A DNA stretch of 18,380 bases, from positions 32,511 to 50,890 of the forward strand of contig JALNZB010000023.1 of the NCBI GenBank assembly GCA_023229545.1. Direction: 5' to 3'. The position numbers and the translations under genes are program-made. The DNA is from Sulfuritalea sp. Lineage in GTDB: Bacteria > Pseudomonadota > Gammaproteobacteria > Burkholderiales > Rhodocyclaceae. The notes beneath the pieces were generated by a model. It saw only the letters and a program-made list of their open reading frames with translations. It did no database searches and was not told the DNA's origin. Of this stretch, positions 1-7,674 are shown in pieces (the stretch's first letter is position 1; every line of letters begins with the position of its first letter).

Positions 1-17
1 CCGGATCGAAACAGGAC

Positions 18-383
18 ATGTTTCATGTCGCCGCGAATTTCGCGAATCGGGATGAGTACGGCACTCTGGTGCTGGATCGTGAGGGCCGGATCATCAGTTG
101 TGGGGCGCCCGCCGAGAACATATTCGGAGCAAGCCAGGTTCGGCTGACCGGGAGGTGGATTTCAGAGTTCATCGCGGGGTTGCTGGTGGGCGGGAGTTCA
201 CCGAGCTACAGCGCCAGGTACCTGGTCCACCTCAGCGCGGGCGACGAATGGCGGGAATTCGAGGCGAAAGACGCCGACGGATGCCGGTTTGCGGTCGAGG
301 TCAAGTTGTCGAGGATGGTGACAGACGGCCAGGAAATCTTTCTCCTCAATCTGCGCCGGTCGGGAGGGATGGCGTGTTCCTAG
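18..383 (+). CDS. Small PAS-domain sensor protein (may continue off the left edge)
   Basis: A 121-residue protein that is almost entirely one PAS fold. The segment around residues 14-35 (GTLVLDREGRIISCGAPAE) has the usual start of a PAS S-box: a hydrophobic strand, a turn with DREGRI, then the A/N helix, and it ends with a typical last strand (QEIFLLNLRR). No output domain, membrane segment or signal peptide follows, so it is a stand-alone sensor or adaptor, or the tail of a longer protein. The frame stays open upstream to base 3, and the site before ATG 18 is poor (AGGA only two bases away), so the true start may lie outside the window. Ligand and partner are unknown. The next gene's likely GTG start overlaps its stop codon region. 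Confidence 0.7.
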   Translation: MFHVAANFANRDEYGTLVLDREGRIISCGAPAENIFGASQVRLTGRWISEFIAGLLVGGSSPSYSARYLVHLSAGDEWREFEAKDADGCRFAVEVKLSRMVTDGQEIFLLNLRRSGGMACS

Positions 384-736
384 CTCCAGGCTCGATGTCG
401 GCGATACCGTCCATCCATTTGCAGACTGCCCCGGACATCGCACCGCCTCCTGCGGAGGGTTGTCTTGTCGGCGTCAGCCAGCATCTTCTGCAAGCAGTTT
501 CGCGCATAAGCCGGGAGTGGGCGGAGCACTTTCACGCAGACGACCTGCAGCGTTCGGCCATTTTGCACCTAGGGAGTCTGGCCGAGGATATCAGTGACGG
601 AAATGCTTCGGCGCTGGCCATGACCCAGTTGCGGGCGTTGCTGTGCGGCAATTGCCGCCGCCTCGACGCCGCAGAAGGAGCGTGTTCCGGACAGTCATTG
701 AATGGATGCCGGCTGCTGAAGGAGCCGGGTTCTTGA
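374..736 (+). CDS. Hypothetical protein, unrecognised family
   Basis: An open frame of about 120 codons that I do not recognise. The start chosen is GTG 374 because a good ribosome site (GGGAGGG, 362-368) lies five bases before it, and it would overlap the preceding PAS gene. ATG 395 is the alternative and would give 113 residues, with only a weak AGG before it. The middle (SQHLLQAVSRISREWAEHF) looks helical and amphipathic. The C-terminal part has cysteines at CGNC and further on at ACSG and GCRLL, which could bind metal, but no known motif is complete. The position behind a PAS gene suggests a partner in the same pathway. That is inference only. Confidence 0.5.
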   Translation: MFLAPGSMSAIPSIHLQTAPDIAPPPAEGCLVGVSQHLLQAVSRISREWAEHFHADDLQRSAILHLGSLAEDISDGNASALAMTQLRALLCGNCRRLDAAEGACSGQSLNGCRLLKEPGS

Positions 737-824
737 ATTCGGAACCCCAAATATTGGAAGGTGGGTGCTGTTCGTCCCGCAGGAACGATTCAACAATCAA
801 CCGCGTATCGATCAGGAGATGACC

Positions 825-1058
825 ATGAAAAAGAAGAGCGAGCCCATGACCAAGTCCAAGGACGCTGCACCGGCAAAACACGTGCGTTCATCGGGCAAGC
901 CCGGATCATCGGGCAATGACGATTGTCCGCGCGAACAAATGATCGCGGAGGCGGCCTACTTTCACGCCGAACGGCGCGGCTTTGCTCCCGGCAACGAAAT
1001 GTCCGACTGGCTTCGGGCCGAAGCCGATGTGGAAGGCGTACAGCGTAACAGCCAGTAG
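825..1058 (+). CDS. DUF2934 family protein
   Basis: A 77-residue protein with a Lys/Ser-rich, probably disordered first half and a compact C-terminal motif, REQMIAEAAYFHAERRGF followed by PGNEMSDWLRAE. This is the signature of DUF2934 (a short helical domain with R..IA..AY..AE.RGF.PG...DW..AE). Members are common in Proteobacteria and have no known reaction; they are often near stress or mobile genes. ATG 825 is preferred over ATG 819 or 765 because CAGGAG at 813-818 sits about six bases upstream. The gene lies 75 bases before the hsp20 gene on the same strand, so joint transcription is possible. Confidence 0.75.
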   Translation: MKKKSEPMTKSKDAAPAKHVRSSGKPGSSGNDDCPREQMIAEAAYFHAERRGFAPGNEMSDWLRAEADVEGVQRNSQ

Positions 1059-1133
1059 TTTGCGCCGGGTTGAGTGCCATCCCGTTCGCATGAATGTCTC
1101 AGTTTGTCCATTTCTAACAAGGGAGAACAAATC

Positions 1134-1580
1134 ATGGCCAACATTACCCGTTTCGATCCGTTTAACGAACTGGCACGCGTCAATCCATTCGGCGACTTTG
1201 ACGACATGTTCAAGGGCTTCATGGTGCGCCCGGTATTTCAGGGAACGGCGACCGCTCCCCAGATGAAGCTGGAGGTGAGCGAAGATGACAAGGCCTATAC
1301 GGTCAAGGCGGAAATTCCCGGTGTCAGCAAGGAGGACATCAAGATTTCCGTCGATGGGAACCAGGTTTCGATCAGCGCCGAAGTGAAGAAGGAAACCGAA
1401 AAGAAGGAGGGCAAGAAAGTTGTCCACTGCGAGCGCTATTACGGTCAGGTGGCACGCAGCTTCACGCTCGACCATGAGGTTGAGCAGGGTTCAGCCAAAG
1501 CCAGCTACAAGGATGGCGTACTCGAGGCAGTGTTGCCCAAGAGGCAGGGCAAGACATCGAAGCAAATCGCCGTCTCCTGA
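1134..1580 (+). CDS. Hsp20 / alpha-crystallin small heat-shock protein
   Basis: A 148-residue ATP-independent holdase chaperone of the small heat-shock family, expected in the cytoplasm, where it binds unfolding proteins and hands them to DnaK or ClpB. The N-terminal arm (ITRFDPFNELARVNPFGDF) is typical. The alpha-crystallin domain runs from about residue 43 to 140, with EIPGVSKEDIKISVDGN and the hallmark DGVLEAVLPK near its end. The C-terminal IAV tripeptide matches the I-X-I/V anchor used for oligomer assembly. ATG 1134 is chosen because GGGAG at 1121-1125 precedes it; the frame is open upstream to 1074 but the extra residues do not fit the family. I looked for a sigma-32 promoter upstream and did not find a convincing one. 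Confidence 0.93.
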   Translation: MANITRFDPFNELARVNPFGDFDDMFKGFMVRPVFQGTATAPQMKLEVSEDDKAYTVKAEIPGVSKEDIKISVDGNQVSISAEVKKETEKKEGKKVVHCERYYGQVARSFTLDHEVEQGSAKASYKDGVLEAVLPKRQGKTSKQIAVS

Positions 1581-1641
1581 GTCACTCGCGCCAGGAGCAT
1601 CCGGGCGATGAGCAGCGCTACCATCGACGAAAGGACTTGAA

Positions 1642-2049
1642 ATGCCAGCAGCCAAGACCGCAGCTACCCCGGCGAAACTTGCTTCCAGCGCGGTCGAGTC
1701 GAGTACTGTGACCAGCCGCAGCCGGGTAAAGCTTTCCAAGGCCCTTGCGGCAAAGCCGACCAGGAAATCCGCAGGCACGGCAACGCCGGGAGGTCAGAAG
1801 AAACCCGACGGCGCGAAGCCGAAGAAGTTCAAGCTGCGATCCAGTCGTTACAAGATTCCGGATAACGAATACGCCCAGCTCACCGCGCTCAAGAAGCGCC
1901 TTCTGACGCTGGGCGTAAGCGCCAGGAAGAGCGAGTTGCTGCGCGCCGGGCTGATGTTGCTAGTGGCCCTGGATGACCCGCAACTGAAAAAGACGATAGC
2001 GAAAGTGGACTTCGTCAAAGCCGGGCTTTCGCCGAACAGGACCAACTAA
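1642..2049 (+). CDS. Basic Ala/Lys-rich protein with possible ribbon-helix-helix C-terminus
   Basis: A 135-residue protein of two parts. Residues 1-70 are low complexity, rich in Ala, Lys, Ser, Thr and Pro (AKTAATPAKLASSAVESS, then KPDGAKPKKFKLR), resembling histone-H1-like bacterial tails that bind nucleic acid. Residues about 70-135 look folded: a short strand (SRYKIPDNEYAQL) and two helices (LKKRLLTLGVSARKSELLRAG) that resemble a ribbon-helix-helix DNA-binding unit. DNA binding is inferred. The start has a clear ribosome site (AAGGA, 1631-1635). It converges tail to tail with typA, with only 17 bases between the stop codons. I do not recognise a named family. Confidence 0.7.
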   Translation: MPAAKTAATPAKLASSAVESSTVTSRSRVKLSKALAAKPTRKSAGTATPGGQKKPDGAKPKKFKLRSSRYKIPDNEYAQLTALKKRLLTLGVSARKSELLRAGLMLLVALDDPQLKKTIAKVDFVKAGLSPNRTN

Positions 2050-2066
2050 ACGAAGCCTCGGTTTTC

Positions 2067-3884
2067 TTACGTCGTCTCTTCCCGGTTGGCTTTCTTGCGC
2101 TCGTGCTCCTTGAGGAATCGCTTGCGCAGACGTATCGACTTGGGCGTGATCTCGACCAGTTCATCGTCGGCGATGAATTCGACGGCGGATTCGAGCGTCA
2201 TGAGTATCGGCGGCACCAGACGCACCGCCTCGTCAGTGCCCGACGAGCGCACGTTGGTCAGTTGCTTGCCCTTGATCGGGTTCACCACCAGGTCGTTGTC
2301 GCGGCTGTGGATGCCGATGATGATGCCTTCGTACAGCGGGTCGCCGTGGCTGACGAACATGCGACCGCGATCCTGTAGCTTCCACAGCGCATAGGCGACG
2401 GCGGTGCCGCTATCCTGCGAAATCAGCACACCATTGCGGCGTTCCGCCATGACGCCTGCCATCGGGCCGTAGTCGTCGAAAATATGGCTGGCCATGCCGG
2501 TGCCACGGGTCGCGGTGAGAAATTCGCCCTGAAAGCCGATCAGGCCGCGCGCCGGGATGCGGTATTCGAGCCGGACCCGGCCCTTGCTGTCCGATTCCAT
2601 GTTCAGCAGTTCGCCGCGCCGCCGGCCCAGCTCTTCCATGATGCTGCCCTGATGGTCGTTCTCGATATCAACGGTGAGCAGTTCGTAAGGCTCGCACTTT
2701 TCGCCGTTGATGTCCTTGAACAGCACGCGCGGCCGCGACACGGCCAGTTCGTAGCCTTCGCGGCGCATGGTTTCGAGCAGGATGGTCAGGTGCAGTTCGC
2801 CGCGGCCGGAAACCAGAAATACGTCGGCATCCTCGGTCTCTTCCACGCGCAGGGCGACGTTGGCCAGCAGTTCCTTTTGCAGGCGTTCGCGAATCTGGCG
2901 GCTGGTGACGTACTTGCCTTCCTTGCCGGCCAGCGGCGAGGTATTCACCTGGAAGTTCATGGTCAGGGTGGGCTCATCCACCACCAGCGGCGGCATGCCC
3001 ACAGGCGCCGCCGGGTCGCAGATGGTGACGCCGATGCCGACCTGTTCGATGCCGGTGACCAGCACGATGTCGCCGGCTTCCGCTTCGCTCGCCTGTTCGC
3101 GTTCGAGGCCGGTGAACATCATGATCTGGGCAATTTTTGACTTGCCCTTGTTTTCGTCGCCGTACATCACGACGACTTCCTGGCCCGCCTTCATGCGGCC
3201 CTGCTTGATGCGACCGATGCCGATGCGTCCGACATAGCTGTTGTAGTCGATGGAGCAGATTTGCAGTTGCAGCGGTTTGTCCGCATCCACGTCGGGCTGC
3301 GGCGTGTGCTTGATGATGGCCTCGTAGAGCGGGCGCATGTCGGTGCCGGGCTGGGTCGCGTCGAGCATGGCGAAGCCGTTCAGCGCCGAGGCGAAGACCA
3401 CGGGGAAATCGAGTTGCTCTTCCGTGGCGCCGAGTTTGTCGAACAGGTCGAAGGTGTGGCTGATGACCCAGTCGGGGCGGGCACCGGGACGGTCGATCTT
3501 GTTCACCACGACGATCGGCTTGAGGCCCAGCGCCAGCGCCTTGCGGGTGACGAAGCGGGTTTGCGGCATCGGCCCTTCGACGGCATCGACCAGCAACAGC
3601 ACGCCGTCGACCATTGACAGGACGCGCTCGACTTCGCCGCCAAAGTCGGCGTGTCCCGGCGTGTCGACGATGTTGATGTGGGTGCCTTCATAGTCGATGG
3701 CGCAGTTCTTCGAGAGAATGGTGATCCCGCGCTCTTTTTCGAGATCGTTGGAATCCATGACCCGCTCGGTAACGGCCTGATGGGCGGCGAAAGTGCCGGA
3801 CTGACGGAGCAACTGGTCGACGAGGGTGGTCTTGCCGTGGTCAACGTGGGCGATAATGGCGATGTTTCTGAGGGAGCGGGACAT
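2067..3884 (-). CDS. typA: Translational GTPase TypA/BipA
   Basis: A 605-residue ribosome-binding GTPase related to EF-G, full length for the family (about 605-610 residues). It helps ribosome assembly and translation under cold and other stress. The N-terminal G domain has all expected motifs: AHVDHGKTT at residues 12-20 (P-loop), ERGITILSKN (switch I), DTPGHADFGGEVER (switch II) and NKIDRPGARP (G4). Domain II, the EF-G-like domain III/V (RGELHLTILLETMRREGYE) and the family C-terminal domain (ARGLIGFQGEFLTATRGTG) follow. The start ATG 3884 has no good Shine-Dalgarno sequence, but the N-terminus MSRSLRNIAIIAHVDHG matches the family. A likely extended -10 promoter lies 40 bases upstream. It is divergent from the phosphorylase gene. 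Confidence 0.98.
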   Translation of the reverse strand: MSRSLRNIAIIAHVDHGKTTLVDQLLRQSGTFAAHQAVTERVMDSNDLEKERGITILSKNCAIDYEGTHINIVDTPGHADFGGEVERVLSMVDGVLLLVDAVEGPMPQTRFVTRKALALGLKPIVVVNKIDRPGARPDWVISHTFDLFDKLGATEEQLDFPVVFASALNGFAMLDATQPGTDMRPLYEAIIKHTPQPDVDADKPLQLQICSIDYNSYVGRIGIGRIKQGRMKAGQEVVVMYGDENKGKSKIAQIMMFTGLEREQASEAEAGDIVLVTGIEQVGIGVTICDPAAPVGMPPLVVDEPTLTMNFQVNTSPLAGKEGKYVTSRQIRERLQKELLANVALRVEETEDADVFLVSGRGELHLTILLETMRREGYELAVSRPRVLFKDINGEKCEPYELLTVDIENDHQGSIMEELGRRRGELLNMESDSKGRVRLEYRIPARGLIGFQGEFLTATRGTGMASHIFDDYGPMAGVMAERRNGVLISQDSGTAVAYALWKLQDRGRMFVSHGDPLYEGIIIGIHSRDNDLVVNPIKGKQLTNVRSSGTDEAVRLVPPILMTLESAVEFIADDELVEITPKSIRLRKRFLKEHERKKANREETT

Positions 3885-3923
3885 AGGGGCTATTGGCGTT
3901 GAATGTGTTGCGGGGAACCGAAA

Positions 3924-3929
3924 ATTATA
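3924..3929 (-). promoter_or_regulatory. Candidate extended -10 promoter element for typA
   Basis: Read on the minus strand this is a perfect TATAAT preceded by TGC, which is the extended -10 (TGn-TATAAT) form. An extended -10 can work without a strong -35, and none is visible 16-18 bases upstream. It would start transcription about 33 bases before the typA ATG. On the plus strand the same 89-base spacer has only a weak TATGAT at 3947-3952 for the divergent phosphorylase gene. Confidence 0.5.
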
Positions 3930-3973
3930 GCACCCCAGGCGCTACTTATGATTGAATTTTCAGGGGATTTTTT

Positions 3974-4711
3974 ATGCTCGGCATCATAGGCGGCAGCGGC
4001 TTGACCCAGTTGGCAAACCTCGATGTATCGCACCGCGAGGTGGTGCGCACACCCTACGGAGAACCTTCCGGGCCGCTGACCTTTGGTCGCATCGGTTGTC
4101 AGGAAGTGGTTTTCGTCGCTCGTCACGGCTACGGGCACACGATTCCGCCGCATCTGGTGAATTACCGCGCCAACATCCATGCGCTGGAAACCTCCGGTGT
4201 GACGCAAGTCATTTCGGTGGCCTCGGTCGGGGGTATTCGCGGCGACCTCGGTCCGGGCGTTCTGGTCGCCCCGCATCAGATCATCGACTACACCTGGGGC
4301 CGCGAGATGACCTTCCAGTCGGGTGGCGACGGGCCCGTGGTGCACATCGATTTCACCGATCCTTACGATGCGGCGGTGCGCGCGCTGTTGCTCGATGTCT
4401 CGCGCCGGGTCGGCGAAGAGGTGATTGATGGAGCGGTGTATGCGACCACGCAAGGTCCGCGGCTGGAGACTGCGGCGGAGATCAGTCGTCTGGAGCGCGA
4501 CGGCGCCGATATCGTTGGCATGACCGGCATGCCCGAGGCCGGGCTGGCGCGTGAGTTGGACTTGCCCTACGCGGCGCTTTGCGTGGTTTCCAACTGGGCG
4601 GCGGGACGCGCCGATTCCGTACATGGCATCAAGTTCGACAGCCTCGAAGCGGCGCTGCATTTGGCCATGGCCCGCGTCCGCCGAATCATCGAGGGGGTCT
4701 GCGAGGCGTGA
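3974..4711 (+). CDS. S-methyl-5'-thioinosine phosphorylase (MTAP/PNP family)
   Basis: A 245-residue purine nucleoside phosphorylase family enzyme. It cleaves methylthioinosine with phosphate to hypoxanthine and methylthioribose-1-phosphate, salvaging the product of polyamine and acyl-homoserine-lactone synthesis after deamination. Visible motifs are GIIGGSG (residues 3-9, phosphate site), VARHGYGH (H51), NYRANIHAL, TQGPRLET and MTGMPEA. Methylthioadenosine phosphorylases carry Asp in the base-binding loop, but here the equivalent segment is VVSNWAAG with Asn207, as in 6-oxopurine enzymes and the Pseudomonas aeruginosa PA3004 type. I therefore call it the thioinosine enzyme, with methylthioadenosine phosphorylase (mtnP) as the alternative. 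AGGGG at 3962-3966 serves as ribosome site. Its stop overlaps the start of def by four bases (GTGA). Confidence 0.88.
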   Translation: MLGIIGGSGLTQLANLDVSHREVVRTPYGEPSGPLTFGRIGCQEVVFVARHGYGHTIPPHLVNYRANIHALETSGVTQVISVASVGGIRGDLGPGVLVAPHQIIDYTWGREMTFQSGGDGPVVHIDFTDPYDAAVRALLLDVSRRVGEEVIDGAVYATTQGPRLETAAEISRLERDGADIVGMTGMPEAGLARELDLPYAALCVVSNWAAGRADSVHGIKFDSLEAALHLAMARVRRIIEGVCEA

Positions 4712-5247
4712 TTCGCGAGGTATTGCGCATGGGCGACCAGCGCCTGCTGCGGGTGGCGCAGCCGGTGACGGAGTTCGGCACCCCCCACTTGACGGCACTG
4801 TTGCAGGATATGCGCGACACCATGGCGCATCTTGATGGCGCCGGACTTGCCGCGCCGCAGATCGGCGTCGATCTGCGCGTGGTCATTTTCGGCGGTGTCG
4901 CCAATCCTCGCTACCCGGATGCGCCGGACGTGGCGGACACGGTGCTGATCAATCCGGAACTATTGCCGCTTTCGTCCGAAGAGGAGGAGGGCTGGGAAGG
5001 TTGTTTGTCGGTCCCCGGCTTGCGCGGCTGGGTGCCGCGCTGGAAGCACTTGCGCTACGCCGGTTTCGATGAAGGTGGTCAGCGTTTCGAGCGGGTGGTC
5101 GAGGGCTTCCATGCCCGTGTTGTGCAGCACGAATGCGATCATCTGGATGGCTTGTTGTACCCGATGCGAGTTCGGGATTTCAGTCGCTTCGGCTTTATTC
5201 AGGAACTGTTCGGCGAGGATCAGCCGGAAAACGACGACCTTACGTAA
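4708..5247 (+). CDS. def: Peptide deformylase
   Basis: A 179-residue Fe2+/Zn2+ hydrolase that removes the N-formyl group from new proteins in the cytoplasm. All three catalytic motifs are intact: GAGLAAPQIG, EGCLS with metal ligand Cys99, and HECDH with ligands His141 and His145 and catalytic Glu142. The GTG at 4708 is chosen because it gives the usual family N-terminus (IREVLRMGDQRLLRVAQPV); ATG 4729 would remove the conserved first strand. The GTG shares four bases with the upstream phosphorylase stop, so the two genes are probably translationally coupled. Genomes with several deformylases often carry such non-fmt-linked copies, so this may be a second paralogue rather than the main one beside fmt. 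That last point is inference. Confidence 0.95.
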   Translation: MIREVLRMGDQRLLRVAQPVTEFGTPHLTALLQDMRDTMAHLDGAGLAAPQIGVDLRVVIFGGVANPRYPDAPDVADTVLINPELLPLSSEEEEGWEGCLSVPGLRGWVPRWKHLRYAGFDEGGQRFERVVEGFHARVVQHECDHLDGLLYPMRVRDFSRFGFIQELFGEDQPENDDLT

Positions 5248-5420
5248 AGCTCCTGCCCGCTCGGGGTGGGCAATATCTGGACGCTGGTGTACGTGCGGTC
5301 GTCGACCGCAGGAAAGGCGCAGACCCGCAACAAGGACTCCGCTACGTCGCTTGACAGGCTCTTCCAGGCTTCATCGTCGAGGCCGATGCCGATGGTATCC
5401 AACTGGGCGATTGTGACCAT
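5220..5420 (-). CDS. Hypothetical 66-residue protein, 3' end antisense to def
   Basis: A short minus-strand frame with a strong ribosome site (AAGGAG, complement of 5427-5432) six bases before ATG 5420, the best start signal in its neighbourhood. The product is acidic with balanced composition and no signal peptide or membrane segment. It begins MVTIAQLDTIGIGLDDEAW and ends in a likely strand pair (RTYTSVQILPTPSGQELYV). I recognise no family. The last 28 bases overlap the end of def on the opposite strand. It could be a real small gene or the intact N-terminal part of a longer gene truncated when def came to lie beside it. Confidence 0.55.
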   Translation of the reverse strand: MVTIAQLDTIGIGLDDEAWKSLSSDVAESLLRVCAFPAVDDRTYTSVQILPTPSGQELYVRSSFSG

Positions 5421-5808
5421 GTTTTACTCCTTGCGGTTGATTGGCCGATGGCGATCCAGGGAATGGGTCTGTCAGCCTGCAACACTGGTATTGCAACTTG
5501 CGTTCCAGCGCCCGATATGCCGGGTAAGGCCGGAACTGAGGTGTGATTCCGATTCTCTTTTTGGTTTATGGATTCATGTACCAGGTTTGCGGCGAAGATT
5601 GCCGCCTGGCGGAAGAATCGATGGTGGCAATTACTGCCGTGCATCAGATCTCGGTGCCCGCGAGGTTTGCAGGAAAGTCGGCGCTGGCGGTACGGCGATT
5701 CGGCGTTCCTGAACATGCAAGCCCCGCGTCGTGCGCCCCTGATATAAACTGAACGCGGGTCACGCAATCGGCGCCTGAACCGCCAACCCCTAGTCACACG
5801 GAGGTCGC
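5421..5808. other. Intergenic stretch with no convincing gene
   Basis: This 388-base gap separates the minus-strand 66-codon gene from the plus-strand response regulator. Frames crossing it (for example minus 5342-5797) are Arg-rich and lack ribosome sites, and look like shadows. I see no tRNA, no riboswitch that I recognise and no clear rho-independent terminator. A TATAAA at 5743-5748 could be a -10 box for the regulator, but no matching -35 is present. The 3' end carries CGGAGGT, the regulator's ribosome site. Confidence 0.5.
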
Positions 5809-6360
5809 ATGAGCCGCATCATGATTGTTGACGACGAGCAGGGCATTCTCAATGCCCTGCGACGCTTGCTACAGAGGGCGCCTTGCACCTATGGTCGCCT
5901 GGCGTACGCGCTGGAGGTCGAGACCTTCGATTTGCCTCTGGCCGCGCTGGAGCGCGCTCGCGTTGCATCGTTTGATCTGGTGCTGGCGGACTACCACATG
6001 CCGCGAATGGATGGCGTGCAGTTTCTCGGTGAGATCGAGAAGATACAGCCCGATGCGGCGCGCATGATCCTGTCGGGTTGCAACGACATCAACGTGCTCA
6101 ACCAGACGATTCACCGTGCCAATATCTACGGCATGCTGCCCAAGCCGTGGAACGACTATTTCCTGATGTCCATGATCGCCCAGGCGCTCAACCATCGCGA
6201 TCTGCTGCTGGAGAATCGCGAACTGGCGCGCCAGGCGCAGGTCGCGCGCGAAGAAGTTGCGCCGGCCGCTTCCGCCGCGGCGGTTGAATGGGCCGCAGAT
6301 GGTTCCATGGTGTTCAAGGATGCGGCGTCCGCAACCGGGGAAACCAAACCGCAGTCCTGA
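5809..6360 (+). CDS. Single-domain response regulator (REC) with helical tail
   Basis: A 183-residue protein with one receiver domain. The acidic pair Asp8-Asp9, phospho-acceptor Asp61 (in LADYHMPRMDG), switch Ser89 (LSG) and Lys112 (LPKPW) are all present. The region between the first helix and the second strand is longer than in the other receivers of this window (QRAPCTYGRLAYALEVETF). The tail from about residue 125 is helical (LNHRDLLLENRELARQAQVA), then Ala-rich and acidic without a DNA-binding or enzymatic domain. It may therefore work by binding a partner or as a phosphate shuttle in the neighbouring cascade. CGGAGGT (5799-5805) precedes ATG 5809. It is convergent with the HD-GYP gene, six bases away. 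Confidence 0.9.
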   Translation: MSRIMIVDDEQGILNALRRLLQRAPCTYGRLAYALEVETFDLPLAALERARVASFDLVLADYHMPRMDGVQFLGEIEKIQPDAARMILSGCNDINVLNQTIHRANIYGMLPKPWNDYFLMSMIAQALNHRDLLLENRELARQAQVAREEVAPAASAAAVEWAADGSMVFKDAASATGETKPQS

Positions 6361-6366
6361 GCAGGG

Positions 6367-7674
6367 CTAGCGCCGGTCGGTGCGCACGTACAGCGTCAGG
6401 CGGCTGCCTTCGCGGCGGTCCATGTCCTGTATCTGTTTCACCAGCAGTGCATCCAGGATGTAATCGGACGCCAGCAGCAAGACTCCGTCGTGACCGAAGA
6501 AATCCCGCGTCAGCACCATGCCGGGGCGCAGATCGGCGGCAAGTACCGCCTTTTCGGTCGCAATTTCCTGTGCCATGCTTCCCATCAGATCGAAGAAGGC
6601 ATCCAGTACCTGCGGGTCGTAGCGCTTGCCGCGCGTCTTGGCCAGCATCGCCTGCGCCTCATCCTGACTCAGTCGCTTTTCGGTCAGGGTGCCGATTTGC
6701 AGGCCGTCATAGTCGTTGGCCACGCTCAGAATGCGCGCGCCGAGCGGAATGAAAGCGCCCAGCATACCGTCCGGGAAGCCCTGGCCGTCGAAGCGTTCAT
6801 GATGCGAGCGGATAATGCGCGCCACCTCTTTCAGTTCGGCCAGCGGCATCAGCGCCGCTTCGCCGGCTACCGGGTGCCGGCGATAAATCCCCATCTCCTC
6901 GCCGTTCATTCTCGACACCGGACAACCCAGCAGATTGTCTGAAAAACCGATCTTGCCGATATCGTGCAGCAGCGCGGCGACAAAAATGTCCTGCTGCTCC
7001 TTGGCCGGAACCTCCATTTTGACGGCCAGCTTGCGCGCCAGATCGGCCACCCGCCGCGAATGGCCGACCATGGTCCCGCCACGCAGTTCCATGAGGCTGG
7101 AAAACACCTTGATCGAGACCAGAAAATTCTGCTTGAGCCGGTCGTTGGCCAGATTCAGGAAGCTGTTGACCTGCTGGATCTCTCCCGTGCGCTCGATTAC
7201 TTTCTGTTCCAGGCCGGCGTTGAGCTGCGTCAGTTCCTCGTTCTGCGTCTTGGTCAGGGCCAGCAGGCGGATGTTCTCGTTGCGCAGACGGCTGCTTTCG
7301 AGAGCATCGCGAATGGTCAGCATGAGCTGGTTGTCGTCCCAGGGCTTGGAGACATAGCGGTAAATCTCGCCGCGGTTGATCGCATCAATCGTCGAGCTGA
7401 CATCCGCGTATCCCGTGAGCAGAATCCGCATGGTCGCCGGCCAGCGATTGCGCACCTGTTCGAGAAACTGCGCGCCGCTCATTTCCGGCATGCGCATGTC
7501 GGAGACCACCAGATCGACCGCTTCGCGCTCGAGAATCTCGAGGCCTGCCTTGCCGCTTTCCGCCGTATGAATCTTGTAGCCTGCGGGTCGCAGCAGGCGC
7601 TGCAGCGAGGACAGAATGTTCGCCTCGTCATCGACCAGCAACAGCGTGGCCGGTGTTTCAGTGGTGTCGTTCAT
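6367..7674 (-). CDS. Response regulator with HD-GYP domain (probable c-di-GMP phosphodiesterase)
   Basis: A 435-residue RpfG-like protein. An N-terminal receiver (VDDE at 14-17, Asp59 in VVSDMRMPEMSG, KPW near 110) is followed by a coiled coil of about residues 125-190, then an HD-GYP domain. The HD pair is His237-Asp238 in ALLHDIGKIGF. The second signature reads HHERFDGQGFP, so the Tyr of GYP is Phe. The domain is expected to cut c-di-GMP to pGpG or GMP when the receiver is phosphorylated. A further segment of about 60 residues (LRPGMVLTRDFF onward) closes the protein, as in many relatives. It is divergent from the EAL gene with a 163-base spacer, so both phosphodiesterases could share control. 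ATG 7674 lacks a clear Shine-Dalgarno. Confidence 0.93.
   Translation of the reverse strand: MNDTTETPATLLLVDDEANILSSLQRLLRPAGYKIHTAESGKAGLEILEREAVDLVVSDMRMPEMSGAQFLEQVRNRWPATMRILLTGYADVSSTIDAINRGEIYRYVSKPWDDNQLMLTIRDALESSRLRNENIRLLALTKTQNEELTQLNAGLEQKVIERTGEIQQVNSFLNLANDRLKQNFLVSIKVFSSLMELRGGTMVGHSRRVADLARKLAVKMEVPAKEQQDIFVAALLHDIGKIGFSDNLLGCPVSRMNGEEMGIYRRHPVAGEAALMPLAELKEVARIIRSHHERFDGQGFPDGMLGAFIPLGARILSVANDYDGLQIGTLTEKRLSQDEAQAMLAKTRGKRYDPQVLDAFFDLMGSMAQEIATEKAVLAADLRPGMVLTRDFFGHDGVLLLASDYILDALLVKQIQDMDRREGSRLTLYVRTDRR

Noticed and set aside
732..752. CTTGAA followed by CCCCAAAT, resembling a sigma-32 promoter before the DUF2934/hsp20 genes
   Set aside because: Only seven bases separate the two parts; sigma-32 promoters need about 13-15.
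2050..2066. Possible terminator between the converging genes ending at 2049 and 2067
   Set aside because: CGAAGCCTCGG followed by TTTTC gives only a three-base stem, too weak to call.
2484..3140. Plus-strand frame of 218 codons inside typA
   Set aside because: It is a shadow of typA, rich in Ala/His/Gln, with no start signal and no recognisable domain.
5448..5546. 32-codon plus-strand frame starting MAIQGMGLSACN
   Set aside because: There is no ribosome site, and nothing beyond chance is seen in it.
5342..5797. Minus-strand frame over the gap before the lone response regulator
   Set aside because: The product is Arg/Ser-rich without motifs and lacks a ribosome site, while the overlapping 66-codon frame has a strong one.
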